Assembly: GCA_009996515.1 (NCBI GenBank)
Contig: JAACZV010000022.1
Coordinates: 32,141-96,140 of the forward strand
Source of the DNA: Comamonadaceae bacterium
GTDB lineage: Bacteria; Pseudomonadota; Gammaproteobacteria; Burkholderiales; Burkholderiaceae_C
DNA length: 64,000 nucleotides
Reading direction: 5' to 3'
Shown: positions 27,319 through 36,687 of the stretch, one piece after another
How positions within the stretch are numbered: the first letter of the stretch is position 1
Layout: each line of letters begins with the position of its first letter
Notes under the pieces: generated by a model
The model's input: only the letters and a program-made list of their open reading frames with translations
What the model was told of the DNA's origin: nothing
Database searches by the model: none
Position numbers and translations under genes: made by a program

Positions 27319-30042
27319 TCAGAGCTTCCAGCTGGCGCTGACGCCGTAGGTGCGACCGAGCACGTCGTAGGTGTCGGGGTAGGTCCCGAACGTGGCGAAG
27401 TTGGTGGGCGCGGGCGGCTTCTTGTTCGTCAGGTTGCCGATGCCGAAGCCCAGCGTCATGCCCTTGACCGAGGTCGGGCGGTAGGCCAGGTTGAGGTCGA
27501 AGGTGTCCTGGGCTGCGATGGTCTCGGTGGCGTTGGCGGCCGAATCGCGCACCTTGCCGATGCGCTTCCAGACCAGGCCGGCCGTCAGCTGCGGCATGAC
27601 CCAGGTGGCGCCCACGCGGTGACGGTAGTCGGGCGCGACCAGGGAGACGCTGTCGGACGAGCAGTTGGCGCCGTAGGTGCCCTTGCAGTCCAGCGGCGTC
27701 AGGGTGGCGTTGCGCTGCAGCGTGTACTTGGTGACGATGCTGCCCATGAAGCTCAGGTCCAGCTGCTCGCCGGTCCGGCCGAACGGCGCCTTCTGCTGCC
27801 AGCGCACCTCCACGTCATAGCCGCTCTGCTCCATCGTGCCGAGGTTCATGTCGGTGACGTAGGCATCCTTGATGCGGCCTGTGGCGGCATCGCGGGTGAC
27901 GGCGCTGCACAGCGGGTTGCCGGCTGTCGGGTCGGTGATGTAGCAGTTGGTCAGTGCCGCGACGGGCTGGATCTGGCCCACGGCGTCGCGCAGGCGCAGG
28001 TTGTAGAAGTCCACCGTCGCCGTCAGGCTGGGCAGGGCGGTCGGCGCGATGACGAAGCCCAGCGTGCGGGTGTTGCCCTTCTCGGGACGGATGTCGGGGT
28101 TGCCGCCGAAGAAGTAGCCGCCGGGCAGGTTGGCCGGGTCCAGCGAGTCGTAGGAGCCGACCGCCGGTGCGCCCATCCGCTTGCACTGCTCCAGGTTGGC
28201 GCCGCTGCCGGCGATCACGCAAGGGTCACCGAGGTAGCGCGACTGCAGGCGCGGCACGGTGCGCAGGTTGGCGAACGGGATGCTGAACACGGGGTTGGAG
28301 AACTCGCCGAAGTTCGGCTCGCGGATGACTGTCTGGCGGCTGCCGCGCAGGCGCAGGTCATCGACGACCAGCCAGTTGATGGCGAGCTTGTCGGTGTTGT
28401 GCGTGCCACCTTCGCCGACGCTGCGGTCGTACTTGCTGCGGCGGAAGGCGGCCTCCAGTTCGAGGCGCTTGAAGGCCGGCACGTTCTTCAGCAGCGGCAG
28501 CTTCAGCTCGGCATAAGCTTCGTCGGCGTCGAGCTTGGGCGGCTTGGCCGGCGCGGTCTCGACGTTCTGGCTGAAGGAGCCGGACAGCGTCTGGTTGTAG
28601 TCGAAGGTGCCGCGTTCACGCCGGGCCTCGATGCCCACCGCGAACTGCGGTGCGCCGGCGGGCAGTTGCCTGAGCCAGTCTATGCTGCCGCTGACGGTTG
28701 CGGCGGCGACGCTCTGCTTTCTCACGCGCGTGCCGTAGCTCCACTCCTGCGCCAGACTGGAAAGATCGGCGCCCGGTCCGAAAAGGTCCACCGTGTTGAC
28801 CAGCGAGTCGAAGCGGGCCTTGACGCCGTCGCCGCGCACGATGATGTCCTCGGCGCTGCGGCCGGTCTGCAGGTAGACGTCCCAGTCGATGCTGTCGGTG
28901 AACGAGCCGCGCAGGCCCAGTTGGACCTGGCTCGTGGAGCGGTCGTTGCGGGCGGTCTGGACACCGAGCTCGCCCAGGCTGCGGTTGATGTTCACCTGAG
29001 CCACGCCGTTGACGAAGGTCATCAGCGCCTTGGCCTCGGCCGGGAAATACGGATTGTTCTGGTTGATGCCGTAGACACCGTTGACCACCGCCGGCGCCTG
29101 GCCCAGGCGCGGGGCACCGGTGGTTTCGTTCTTGCTGATCATGAAGCGGCCGTAGGCCTCGATGTCCGAGCCCAGGTCCGCGGTGAAGAAGACCGAGCCG
29201 TTGATCCGCTTCATGGGCTGCACCAGCAGGTACTGCGCCGCGTAGTTGGTGGTCTGGGGCGTGGTCGTGAAGGCGCCGTTGGCGTCGGCCGAGAAGGTGC
29301 GGCCGCTGACCACGTCGCGGTAGTTGCCGCCGCTGCCTGCCACCGAGGCGGCGCCGCGCAGGGCCCAGTCCGAACGGTCGCCCGCCAGCAGCGCGTCACG
29401 CTGGGCGTACTCGACGAAGCCGACGACATGGGCGTTGCCCAGGCGACGGCCCGCCGTCACGCTGGCGGCGGTGGTGCTGCCGCCGCCGCTGGCCTGGGTG
29501 CGATTCAGGTCCATGCGCACGCCGTCGAAGCGGTCGTTCATGATGAAGTTCACCACGCCTGCCACCGCATCGGCCCCGTAGACAGCCGCGGCGCCGCCGG
29601 TCAGCACATCCACCTGCTTGATCAGCGTGGCCGGAATGAAGTTCACGTCCACCGCATTGCGGAAGCTGAATGGCACGGCGCGGGTGCCGTTGATGAGGAC
29701 CAGCGTGCGGTTCTGGCCCATGTTGCGCAGGTCCAGCGTCTGGGCGCCGAAGGCGTCGCTGCCGGCATTGGTGCTGTTCACGCCACCGGCGAGTTGCGGC
29801 AGCTTGGACGAGAAGTCTTCCACGGTGACCGCGCGTCCGAGCGCGATTTCCTGGGCGCCGAAGCTGCTGACCGGGCTGGTGCCGCTGAGCTCGATCGACT
29901 TGATGCGAGTGCCGGTGATGACGACCGCCTCGACCTTCTGCACTTCTTCAGTGGCTTGGGCGAGGCAGGCCTGCGAGGCCAGGGCCAGCAGGCTCAGGGT
30001 GAAGCCGACTCGGCGGGCGGGGAAGTTGGGGATTGATGTCAT
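27319..30042 (-). CDS. TonB-dependent outer-membrane receptor
   Basis: The 907 aa protein has a signal peptide (LSLLALASQACLAQA), a plug domain (VVITGTRIKSIELSGTSPVSSF, NRTLVLINGTRAVPF, IKQVDVLTGGAAAVYGADAVAGVVNFIM) and a 22-strand barrel ending with the aromatic YGVSASWKL. It belongs to the long RagA/IroN-like receptor group used for glycans or peptides in Xanthomonas-type bacteria. The start MTSIPNF has GGAG upstream. It lies 91 nt downstream of a GntR gene on the same strand. An operator-like motif in that gap is shared with the anmK promoter, suggesting import of amino-sugar or muropeptide material. Confidence 0.9.
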   Translation of the reverse strand: MTSIPNFPARRVGFTLSLLALASQACLAQATEEVQKVEAVVITGTRIKSIELSGTSPVSSFGAQEIALGRAVTVEDFSSKLPQLAGGVNSTNAGSDAFGAQTLDLRNMGQNRTLVLINGTRAVPFSFRNAVDVNFIPATLIKQVDVLTGGAAAVYGADAVAGVVNFIMNDRFDGVRMDLNRTQASGGGSTTAASVTAGRRLGNAHVVGFVEYAQRDALLAGDRSDWALRGAASVAGSGGNYRDVVSGRTFSADANGAFTTTPQTTNYAAQYLLVQPMKRINGSVFFTADLGSDIEAYGRFMISKNETTGAPRLGQAPAVVNGVYGINQNNPYFPAEAKALMTFVNGVAQVNINRSLGELGVQTARNDRSTSQVQLGLRGSFTDSIDWDVYLQTGRSAEDIIVRGDGVKARFDSLVNTVDLFGPGADLSSLAQEWSYGTRVRKQSVAAATVSGSIDWLRQLPAGAPQFAVGIEARRERGTFDYNQTLSGSFSQNVETAPAKPPKLDADEAYAELKLPLLKNVPAFKRLELEAAFRRSKYDRSVGEGGTHNTDKLAINWLVVDDLRLRGSRQTVIREPNFGEFSNPVFSIPFANLRTVPRLQSRYLGDPCVIAGSGANLEQCKRMGAPAVGSYDSLDPANLPGGYFFGGNPDIRPEKGNTRTLGFVIAPTALPSLTATVDFYNLRLRDAVGQIQPVAALTNCYITDPTAGNPLCSAVTRDAATGRIKDAYVTDMNLGTMEQSGYDVEVRWQQKAPFGRTGEQLDLSFMGSIVTKYTLQRNATLTPLDCKGTYGANCSSDSVSLVAPDYRHRVGATWVMPQLTAGLVWKRIGKVRDSAANATETIAAQDTFDLNLAYRPTSVKGMTLGFGIGNLTNKKPPAPTNFATFGTYPDTYDVLGRTYGVSASWKL

Positions 30043-30073
30043 GGCGCACTCCGATTGAATGCTTGCCATAGTA

Positions 30074-30089
30074 CCTATATAGGACCAAT
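30074..30089 (-). promoter_or_regulatory. Candidate GntR operator upstream of the TonB receptor
   Basis: CCTATATAGG is a perfect palindrome at 30074-30083. The minus strand reads ATTGGTCCTAT (30089-30079), matching ATTGGTACTAT at the anmK promoter in 10 of 11 bases. The placement, 32-47 bp upstream of the start codon, suits repression. Confidence 0.5.
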
Positions 30090-30133
30090 TATGAATTTTG
30101 GTATGTGCAAGGGTCTTCTCCGCTTGACATTCA

Positions 30134-30877
30134 TCAGGCGATGAGTTCCGCCACGAAATCAAAGGTGTCGGCGCGATAGACCGACACGGTGCGCTCGATG
30201 GCGCGTCCATCGCGGCCGAAGCCCACCCGCTCCACCAGCAGGCCCGCTGAATCGGGCGCCGCACCCAGCAGCCGCGCCTGTTCCTCGTCCAGCAGCGTGG
30301 CGGTGAGGCGCTGCAAGGCCCTCACGGGTCGGCGGCCCAGCGCTTCGAGCGCCTGGTACAGCGAGTCGCCGACGACGTCCAGTGCCGGCAGGGCGCTGCC
30401 CACCACCGTGGCCGTCTCGATGACCATGGGTCGCCCGTCCGCGCGGCGCAGGCGATGGAAGCGGTAGACGGTGGAGCCCGGACTCAGCCCCAGCTTGAGC
30501 GCCTCGTCGGGGCTGACGAGGCCCACGGTGCGCCGCAGCCATTCGCTACTGGGCTCAAAGCCGCGCGCCCGCATGTCCTCTGAAAAGGAAGAGAGCTTCC
30601 CGAACTGTTTCTCGATGTGGGGGGCGGGCGCCACGAAAGTGCCGGCGCCGCGCCGCGAGATCAACAGGCCGTCCGAAGCCAGCGCATCCAGCGCCTTGCG
30701 CACGGTGATCCGAGAGACGCCAAGATCGGCGGCGAGCTCCCGCTCCGGCGGCAGCGAGTCGTCCGGACCGAGAACGCCTGCGCTGATGGCGTGGCGCAGC
30801 GCCCGCTCCAGCTGCACATACAGAGGCAGGCTGCCCGATGGATCGAGCTGGGGGAGCTTGGAGATCAGCGGGTCCAC
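30134..30877 (-). CDS. GntR/HutC-family regulator (NagR-like)
   Basis: The 247 aa regulator has an N-terminal winged HTH (PLYVQLERALRHAISAGVLGPDDSLPPERELAADLGVSRITVRKAL) and a C-terminal UTRA effector domain. It starts with GTG. HutC-type regulators near amino-sugar genes (NagR, DasR, NagQ) sense phosphorylated sugars, so a ligand such as MurNAc-6-P or GlcNAc-6-P is plausible here given divergent anmK. It probably controls anmK, the adjacent TonB receptor and itself. Confidence 0.88.
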   Translation of the reverse strand: MDPLISKLPQLDPSGSLPLYVQLERALRHAISAGVLGPDDSLPPERELAADLGVSRITVRKALDALASDGLLISRRGAGTFVAPAPHIEKQFGKLSSFSEDMRARGFEPSSEWLRRTVGLVSPDEALKLGLSPGSTVYRFHRLRRADGRPMVIETATVVGSALPALDVVGDSLYQALEALGRRPVRALQRLTATLLDEEQARLLGAAPDSAGLLVERVGFGRDGRAIERTVSVYRADTFDFVAELIA

Positions 30878-30920
30878 GACGGTGATTGGAGGAGGAAGTG
30901 GTCAGTATGGCGTCGGTAAG

Positions 30921-30957
30921 TTACCACGATTGGTTATGTATTGGTACTATCCAATAC
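30921..30957 (+). promoter_or_regulatory. anmK promoter with embedded operator
   Basis: A -35-like TTACCA (30921-30926) and -10 TACTAT (30945-30950) are 18 nt apart. The -10 sits in the spacer of a perfect 7-bp inverted repeat, GTATTGG (30938-30944) and CCAATAC (30951-30957). A second small palindrome, GGTAAGTTACC, lies at 30915-30925. Binding there would block the promoter. AAAGGAG precedes the anmK ATG. Confidence 0.55.
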
Positions 30958-30976
30958 GTAGCCAAAGGAGCCTCGA

Positions 30977-32116
30977 ATGCAGCTGGACTCTCCAGTGCCC
31001 GCCACCCCCCAGGCATCGCCCGAGCTGTATGTCGGCGTCATGTCGGGCACCAGCCTGGACGGCATCGACGCCGCCCTGGTCCAGATCGTTCCCGGAGCCG
31101 CCCCGCGGCTGCTGTCCAAGCACAGTGCCAGCTTCGAGACGAAGCTGCGCAGCCAGCTGCTGCACCTGGCGAGTGGCGGCGCCACATCGCTGCGCGAGTT
31201 GGGGCAGGCCGACATTGGCGTGGCGCGGGCCTATGCCGCAGTGATCACGGCGCTCCTGCAGAACGCCGGCGTGGAGCCGAGCCAAGTTCGCGCCGCCGGT
31301 TGCCATGGCCAGACCGTGCATCACGAGCCGGCGGGCGATGCGCGCTTCACGCTGCAGCTGGGCGACCCCAACACCATCGCCGTGCTGACCGGGGTGGCCG
31401 TGGTGGCCGACTTCCGGCGGCGCGACATGGCGCTGGGGGGGCAGGGCGCGCCGCTGGCGCCGGGCTTCCACGACCGCGTGTTCCGCCACCCGGAGCGTAC
31501 GCGGGTGGTGCTCAACCTGGGCGGCATCGCCAACATCAGCGTGCTGACACCCGGCCAGCCCTGCTGGGGCGCCGACACCGGGCCGGCCAACATCCTGATG
31601 GACGCCTGGATTCACCAGCATCTCGGGCGGTCCTTCGATGCCGACGGCGGCTGGGCCGCCAGTGGACAGGTGCAGCTCGCGCTGCTGGAGGTGCTGCTGG
31701 ACGACGCCTATTTCGGCGCACCGGCGCCCAAGAGTACCGGCCGGGAGCTCTTCAACCTGACCTGGCTGGAGTCCCGGCTGCAACGCCTGGGTACGGCCGT
31801 CGCGCCGCAGGACGTGCAAGCCACGCTGCTGGAGCTGACGGCCCGTACCGTGGCGCAAGCCCTGCCCGACGGCGGTGGCGACCTCATCGTCTGCGGCGGC
31901 GGTGCACTGAACGGGCGGCTGCTGGCGCGGCTGTCCGCGCTGGCGGCGGGCTGGAAGGTCGATACCACCGCGTCCCTGGGCATCGATCCCCAGCTGGTGG
32001 AGGCGGTGGCCTTTGCCTATTTCGCGAGTCGCACCTGTTCGGGGCTGCCGGCCAACCTGCCCATCGTGACCGGAGCCAGCCGCGAATGCCTGCTCGGCGC
32101 GGTGTACCTGCCATGA
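30977..32116 (+). CDS. anmK: Anhydro-N-acetylmuramic acid kinase
   Basis: The 379 aa enzyme converts 1,6-anhydro-MurNAc and ATP into MurNAc-6-phosphate in peptidoglycan recycling. Family marks are YVGVMSGTSLDGIDAALV near residue 18, GCHGQTVHHEP (about 109), LGDPNTIAVLTGVAVVADFR, LNLGGIANISVL, GADTGPANILMDAW and ICGGGALN-like VCGGGALNGRL. The stop overlaps the next gene (ATGA). The locus has no murQ or nagZ. Confidence 0.95.
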   Translation: MQLDSPVPATPQASPELYVGVMSGTSLDGIDAALVQIVPGAAPRLLSKHSASFETKLRSQLLHLASGGATSLRELGQADIGVARAYAAVITALLQNAGVEPSQVRAAGCHGQTVHHEPAGDARFTLQLGDPNTIAVLTGVAVVADFRRRDMALGGQGAPLAPGFHDRVFRHPERTRVVLNLGGIANISVLTPGQPCWGADTGPANILMDAWIHQHLGRSFDADGGWAASGQVQLALLEVLLDDAYFGAPAPKSTGRELFNLTWLESRLQRLGTAVAPQDVQATLLELTARTVAQALPDGGGDLIVCGGGALNGRLLARLSALAAGWKVDTTASLGIDPQLVEAVAFAYFASRTCSGLPANLPIVTGASRECLLGAVYLP

Positions 32117-32793
32117 AGAGCCCGCAAGACCTGCTGGGCCTGTGGGACAGCAACGCGGCACCCTGGGTCGACGCCGTGCGCGAGCGTCGCATCGAAAGCC
32201 GCCGCGTGGCCACCGATGCGGCCGTCGTGCAGGCGGTTCTCGACGCAGCACCGCGCCGTGTGCTGGACGTGGGCTGCGGCGAGGGCTGGCTCAGCCGCCA
32301 CCTGGCCAGTCAGGGTGTGGAGGTCTTGGGCGTCGATGCGATCCCGGCGCTGGTGGAGAGCGCGCGGGCTGCGGGCGCGCCAGAGGGCGCCCGGTTTGCC
32401 ACGGCGCGGATCGACCAGCTCAATGCGGCCGACTACGCGGACTTCGACCTGTGGGTCTGCAACTTCAGCCTCTTCCACCCGGACGACGCCGTGCAGTTGC
32501 TGCGGGCGGCCTGTGAGCGGCTCGCCCGGCCCGGCAAGCTGGTGATCCAGACGCTGCATGCCAACGCGGCGCAGTCCCCTGCCGACGGCTGGCAGCCCGG
32601 CAACTGGGGGCCCTGTGGTGGTGCCTTCGCCGAGCCCATTCCTTGGTATTTCCGCAGCTTGGCGTCCTGGCAGGCGTTGCTGTCGCAGAGCGGCTTCGAC
32701 CGGGTCCAGGTGCAGGAGCCCAGGCACCCCGAGACGGGCAGGGCGCTGTCCTATGTGTTGGTCGCGGAGGTGTTGGGGTTAATCCCTAGGTGA
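32113..32793 (+). CDS. SAM-dependent class I methyltransferase
   Basis: The 226 aa protein has the class I motif VLDVGCGEGWLSRHLA near residue 50, an acidic motif II at VLGVDAIPALVE and motif IV FDLWVCNFSLFH. The substrate is unknown. Translational coupling to anmK suggests a link to the same pathway or simple co-expression. Confidence 0.85.
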   Translation: MKSPQDLLGLWDSNAAPWVDAVRERRIESRRVATDAAVVQAVLDAAPRRVLDVGCGEGWLSRHLASQGVEVLGVDAIPALVESARAAGAPEGARFATARIDQLNAADYADFDLWVCNFSLFHPDDAVQLLRAACERLARPGKLVIQTLHANAAQSPADGWQPGNWGPCGGAFAEPIPWYFRSLASWQALLSQSGFDRVQVQEPRHPETGRALSYVLVAEVLGLIPR

Positions 32794-32823
32794 AGCCACG
32801 CGCCGCGCCGCGTGGCATGCACG

Positions 32824-32845
32824 ATGCGCCCTGGTGCGCATTTTT
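32824..32845 (+). terminator. Rho-independent terminator after the anmK operon
   Basis: ATGCGC (32824-32829) pairs with GCGCAT (32836-32841), 6-nt loop, followed by TTTTT. A stronger GC hairpin (32795-32816) precedes it without a T-run. Confidence 0.65.
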
Positions 32846-32909
32846 CGAGACTTGCACCACGGCCGTGCGCCCCTGTTGAGGTGCGCGCCGCATTGGAGAC
32901 AAGCTCGTC

Positions 32910-34973
32910 ATGAATCTGCGCCGCCACCTCGCGTGGGCGGGCGTTGCGATCCTTGGCGCTGCATCCCTCGCCGTCGTGGCCCTGAGCCGCGGCGAGGCGA
33001 TCAGCGCGCTATGGGTCGTGGCCGCCGCCCTGTGCACCTATCTCATCGCCTACCGCTACTACAGCCTGTTCATCGCCGACAAGGTGCTGGGGCTGGACGG
33101 CAAGCGCCAGACGCCGGCCTGGAAGTACAACGACGGCCTGGACTTCGTGCCCACCAACAAGCATGTGCTGTACGGCCACCATTTCGCGGCCATCGCCGGC
33201 GCGGGCCCGCTGGTGGGCCCCGTGCTCGCGGCGCAGATGGGCTATCTGCCGGGCCTGCTGTGGATCCTGGCTGGTGTCGTCTTTGCCGGCGCCGTGCAGG
33301 ACTTCATCGTGCTGTTCATCTCCACGCGCCGCGACGGCCGCTCGCTGGGCGACCTCGTCAAGCAGGAGATGGGCACGGTGCCCGGGCTGATCGCGCTGTT
33401 CGGCGCGTTCATGATCATGATCATCATCCTGGCGGTGCTGGCGCTCATCGTCGTGAAGGCGCTGGCGGATTCGCCCTGGGGCCTGTTCACGGTGGCGGCC
33501 ACCATCCCGGTGGCGCTGTTCATGGGCGTGTATCTGCGCTTCATCCGCCCGGGCCGCATCGGCGAGGTGTCGGTCATCGGCTTCGTACTGCTGATGGCGG
33601 CCATCTTCGGCGGCCAGTGGGTCAGCGAGCATCCGACGCTTGCCGCAGCCTTCACCTTCACGCCGGTGCAACTGGTGTGGGCGCTGATCGGCTACGGCTT
33701 CGTCGCCGCCTGCATCCCGGTGTGGCTGCTGCTGGCGCCGCGCGACTACCTCAGCACCTTCCTGAAGATAGGCACCATCGTCGCGCTGGCCATCGGCATC
33801 ATCATCGTCGCGCCGCCGCTGAAGATGCCGGCGCTGACGCAGTTCGCCGCCGGCAACGGCCCGGTCTGGGCCGGCAGCCTGTTCCCCTTCCTGTTCATCA
33901 CCATCGCCTGCGGCGCGGTGTCGGGCTTCCATGCGCTGATCTCTTCGGGCACGACGCCCAAGCTGCTGGAGAACGAGACCCATGCCCGCTACATCGGCTA
34001 CGGCGGCATGTTGGCCGAGAGCTTCGTCGCCGTGATGGCGCTGGTGGCGGCCGCCTGCATCGAGCCGGGCGTCTACTTCGCGATGAACAGCCCGGCCGCC
34101 GTCGTCGGCAAGGATGCCGCCACGGTGGCGCAGACGCTGTCCACCTGGGGCTTCGTCATCACGCCCGAGATGCTGACGCAGGCCGCGTCGGACGTGGGCG
34201 AGAAGACCATCCTGGCCCGCGCCGGCGGCGCGCCGACGCTGGCCGTGGGCATGGCCGAGATCCTGCACCAGGTCATCGGCGGCAAGGCCATGATGGCCTT
34301 TTGGTACCACTTCGCCATCCTGTTCGAGGCGCTGTTCATCCTGACCGCCGTGGACGCCGGCACCCGCGCCGGCCGCTTCATGCTGCAGGACCTGCTGGGC
34401 AGCTTCGTGCCGTCGCTGAAGCGCACGGAGAGCTGGGTCGCCAACTTCATCGCCACCGGCCTGTGCGTCGCGGCCTGGGGCTATTTCCTCTACCAGGGCG
34501 TCGTCGATCCTCTGGGCGGCATCAACACGCTGTGGCCGCTGTTCGGCATCGCCAACCAGATGCTGGCCGCCGTCGCGCTGCTGCTGGGCACCGTCGTCAT
34601 CTTCAAGATGAAGAAGGACCGCTACGCCTGGGTCACGGCCGTTCCGGCCGCCTGGCTGCTGGTCTGCACCATGAGCGCCGGCTGGCTGAAGATCTTCTCC
34701 AGCGACCCCAAGCTGGGCTTCCTGGCCCATGCCGACAAGTACGCCGCGGCCATCGCCGAAGGCCAGGTGCTGGCCCCGGCCAAGACGCTGGACGCGATGT
34801 CGCGCGTGGTCTTCAACGACCGCCTGGACGCCGCGCTGTGCGCCCTCTTCATGGGCGTGGTCATCAGCGTGCTGATCTACAGCATCAAGGCCATCGCCGC
34901 CGCGCGCCGCAGCGGCCGCCCGACGGTGCAGGAGACCGCCTTCGCGCCGCTGCCGGCCGGCCAGCATGCGTGA
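32910..34973 (+). CDS. cstA: CstA-family pyruvate/peptide transporter
   Basis: The 687 aa inner-membrane protein is a CstA carbon-starvation transporter. Characteristic segments are YRYYSLFIADKVLGLD, TPAWKYNDGLDFVPTNKHVLYGHHFAAIAGAGPLVGPVLAAQMGY within the first 120 residues, GFHALISSGTTPKLL and GGINTLWPLFGIANQMLA. Homologues import pyruvate in stationary phase. GGAG precedes the ATG. It overlaps the small YbdD gene by 8 nt. Confidence 0.93.
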   Translation: MNLRRHLAWAGVAILGAASLAVVALSRGEAISALWVVAAALCTYLIAYRYYSLFIADKVLGLDGKRQTPAWKYNDGLDFVPTNKHVLYGHHFAAIAGAGPLVGPVLAAQMGYLPGLLWILAGVVFAGAVQDFIVLFISTRRDGRSLGDLVKQEMGTVPGLIALFGAFMIMIIILAVLALIVVKALADSPWGLFTVAATIPVALFMGVYLRFIRPGRIGEVSVIGFVLLMAAIFGGQWVSEHPTLAAAFTFTPVQLVWALIGYGFVAACIPVWLLLAPRDYLSTFLKIGTIVALAIGIIIVAPPLKMPALTQFAAGNGPVWAGSLFPFLFITIACGAVSGFHALISSGTTPKLLENETHARYIGYGGMLAESFVAVMALVAAACIEPGVYFAMNSPAAVVGKDAATVAQTLSTWGFVITPEMLTQAASDVGEKTILARAGGAPTLAVGMAEILHQVIGGKAMMAFWYHFAILFEALFILTAVDAGTRAGRFMLQDLLGSFVPSLKRTESWVANFIATGLCVAAWGYFLYQGVVDPLGGINTLWPLFGIANQMLAAVALLLGTVVIFKMKKDRYAWVTAVPAAWLLVCTMSAGWLKIFSSDPKLGFLAHADKYAAAIAEGQVLAPAKTLDAMSRVVFNDRLDAALCALFMGVVISVLIYSIKAIAAARRSGRPTVQETAFAPLPAGQHA

Positions 34974-35181
34974 GCAGCTGGGCGAGCTGGCTCGGGACGC
35001 CGCCCGCGCAGGGCGCTATCTCACGCAGAGCCTGCGGCTGATGGTGGGCGTGCCGGACTACGGCAGCTACCTGGCCCATCACCGGGCCACGCATCCCGAG
35101 CGTGAGCCCATGACCTACGAAGAGTTCTTCAGGGAGAGGCAGACGGCGCGCTACAGCGCGCGCGTCGGGAAATGCTGCTGA
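34966..35181 (+). CDS. YbdD/YjiX small protein, CstA partner
   Basis: A 71 aa cytosolic protein of the YbdD/YjiX (DUF466) family with MVGVPDYGSYLAHHRATHPEREPMTYEEFFRERQTARYS and a C-terminal Cys pair. Members are encoded just after cstA or btsT and are needed for transporter function. The 8-nt overlap with cstA supports coupling. Confidence 0.92.
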   Translation: MREQLGELARDAARAGRYLTQSLRLMVGVPDYGSYLAHHRATHPEREPMTYEEFFRERQTARYSARVGKCC

Positions 35182-35248
35182 CCCAGCGGCACGTGGCCGG
35201 CCGTGCCGGCCCGTCCCGACCCCGCCTTCCCTGAAGGACCACCCCTGT

Positions 35249-35276
35249 CGCCGGCAACTGCCGGCGAAGTTGTTTT
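35249..35276. terminator. Terminator-like hairpin between ybdD and amiC
   Basis: CGCCGGC (35249-35255) pairs with GCCGGCG (35260-35266), loop AACT, followed by a T-rich TTGTTTT (35270-35276). It lies between convergent genes. Confidence 0.5.
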
Positions 35277-35304
35277 CACGCGCGAGCAGCCCCGCAAGGC
35301 CGGC

Positions 35305-36687
35305 TCACAGCGTCGTGCTGCGCTTCCTCGCCATGGGCGGGCTCTTGGCAAAGTAGCGGGCGATGCCCGAGGCCAGTGCGTCGACCAGCTGGTCCTGGTA
35401 GTCGGGGTCGCGCAGCTTCTTCTCCTCCTCGGGATTGGAGATGAAGGCGGTCTCGACCAGGATGCTGGGGATGTCCGGCGCCTTCAGCACCGCGAAGCCC
35501 GCCTGTTCGACGCGCGGCTTGTGCAGCTTGCCGACCTTGCCGATCTGGCCCAGCACCTCGCCGCCCAGCTTGAGGCTGTCCTTGATCTGCGCCGTGGTGC
35601 TCATGTCCAGCAGCGCGCGCAGCACGTTGGCATCCTGGGTGGCCGCGCCGACGTTGACGCCGCCGACCAGGTCGGCCGCGTTTTCCTTGTTGGCCATCCA
35701 GCGTGCGGCGGCGCTGGTGGCGGCGCCGTCGCTCAGCACGAAGACCGAGGCGCCGCGCGCCTGGCGGTTGATGAAGGCGTCGGCATGGATGGACACGAAC
35801 AGGTCGGCCTGCACGCGCCGCGCCTTGCGCACGCGCTCGTGCAGCGGCACGAAGAAGTCGGCGTCGCGCGTCATCAGCACGCGGATGTTGGCGTTGGCCG
35901 TCAGCCGCTCGCGCAGCTTGTGGGCCACGGCCAGCACGACGTCTTTCTCGCGCAGGCCGGTGGGGCCGATGGCGCCGGGGTCTTCGCCGCCATGGCCGGG
36001 GTCCAGCGCGATGATGATGAGGCGGTCGATCTTGGGCTCGACCGCCGGGCCCGGTGCGGCCGGCGCGGGCTTGGGGGCCGCGGCCACCGGGGGCGGCGGC
36101 GCCGCCGCGACGGGCGGGGCCGGCGGGCGCTCGATCTTGCGGATCAGCTCGCCCAAGGCGTCGTTGACGGCGCTGGCCGCGACCTCGGCGCGCTGGGCGG
36201 GCGAGGGCGGTGGCGCGGGCTTCTTGCCGCCGTCCTGTGCCAGCGCCGCCAGCGGGTCGGCCTCCACCTTGGGGCGCAGGTCGAAGACCAGGCGGTGCTT
36301 GTAGGCCGCCACCGGCGTCAGCGTGAAGATCTGCGGCGCGACGGGCTGGCGCAGGTCCAGCACGATGCGCACGACGGTGGGCGTGTTCTGGCCCACGCGC
36401 ACGCCGGTGATGTAGGGGTCGTCGGCCTTGACCTTGCCGATCAGGTCGCGCAGGCCCGGGCTCAGCGTCAGGCCGTCGATGTCGATGACCAGCCGGTGCG
36501 GCGAGTCGACGAGGAAATGCTTGGCGGAGAGTGCCTGGTCGGACTCGATGGTGACCCGGGTGTACTCATCGGCCGGCCAGACGCGCACCGCGACGATGCT
36601 GGCCTGGCCGGGCCGGGTGGGGGCGGCCAGCGTGTCGGGGGCCTTCAGCAGCAGGGCCAGCAGGCCCAGGGAGGCGCGGCGCCTCAT
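35305..36687 (-). CDS. amiC: N-acetylmuramoyl-L-alanine amidase AmiC-type
   Basis: The 460 aa exported protein has a signal peptide, an AMIN domain (residues about 30-145; YTRVTIESDQALSAKHFLVDSPHRLVIDI), a Pro/Ala-rich linker (about 160-225) and an Amidase_3 domain with zinc ligands in IALDPGHGGEDPGAIG, the conserved Glu in REKD and His in LFVSIHADAF, and the catalytic Glu in SILVETAFISNPEEE. It cleaves the amide bond between MurNAc and the peptide at the septum. Its start overlaps tsaE. Confidence 0.93.
   Translation of the reverse strand: MRRRASLGLLALLLKAPDTLAAPTRPGQASIVAVRVWPADEYTRVTIESDQALSAKHFLVDSPHRLVIDIDGLTLSPGLRDLIGKVKADDPYITGVRVGQNTPTVVRIVLDLRQPVAPQIFTLTPVAAYKHRLVFDLRPKVEADPLAALAQDGGKKPAPPPSPAQRAEVAASAVNDALGELIRKIERPPAPPVAAAPPPPVAAAPKPAPAAPGPAVEPKIDRLIIIALDPGHGGEDPGAIGPTGLREKDVVLAVAHKLRERLTANANIRVLMTRDADFFVPLHERVRKARRVQADLFVSIHADAFINRQARGASVFVLSDGAATSAAARWMANKENAADLVGGVNVGAATQDANVLRALLDMSTTAQIKDSLKLGGEVLGQIGKVGKLHKPRVEQAGFAVLKAPDIPSILVETAFISNPEEEKKLRDPDYQDQLVDALASGIARYFAKSPPMARKRSTTL

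Noticed and set aside
27304..30036. Plus-strand 910 aa open frame opposite the TonB receptor
   Set aside because: Composition is that of a GC-rich shadow frame with no motifs; the minus-strand receptor has clear plug and barrel signatures.
33009..34967. Minus-strand 652 aa frame opposite cstA
   Set aside because: His/Gln/Arg-rich shadow sequence without domains; cstA on the plus strand is certain.
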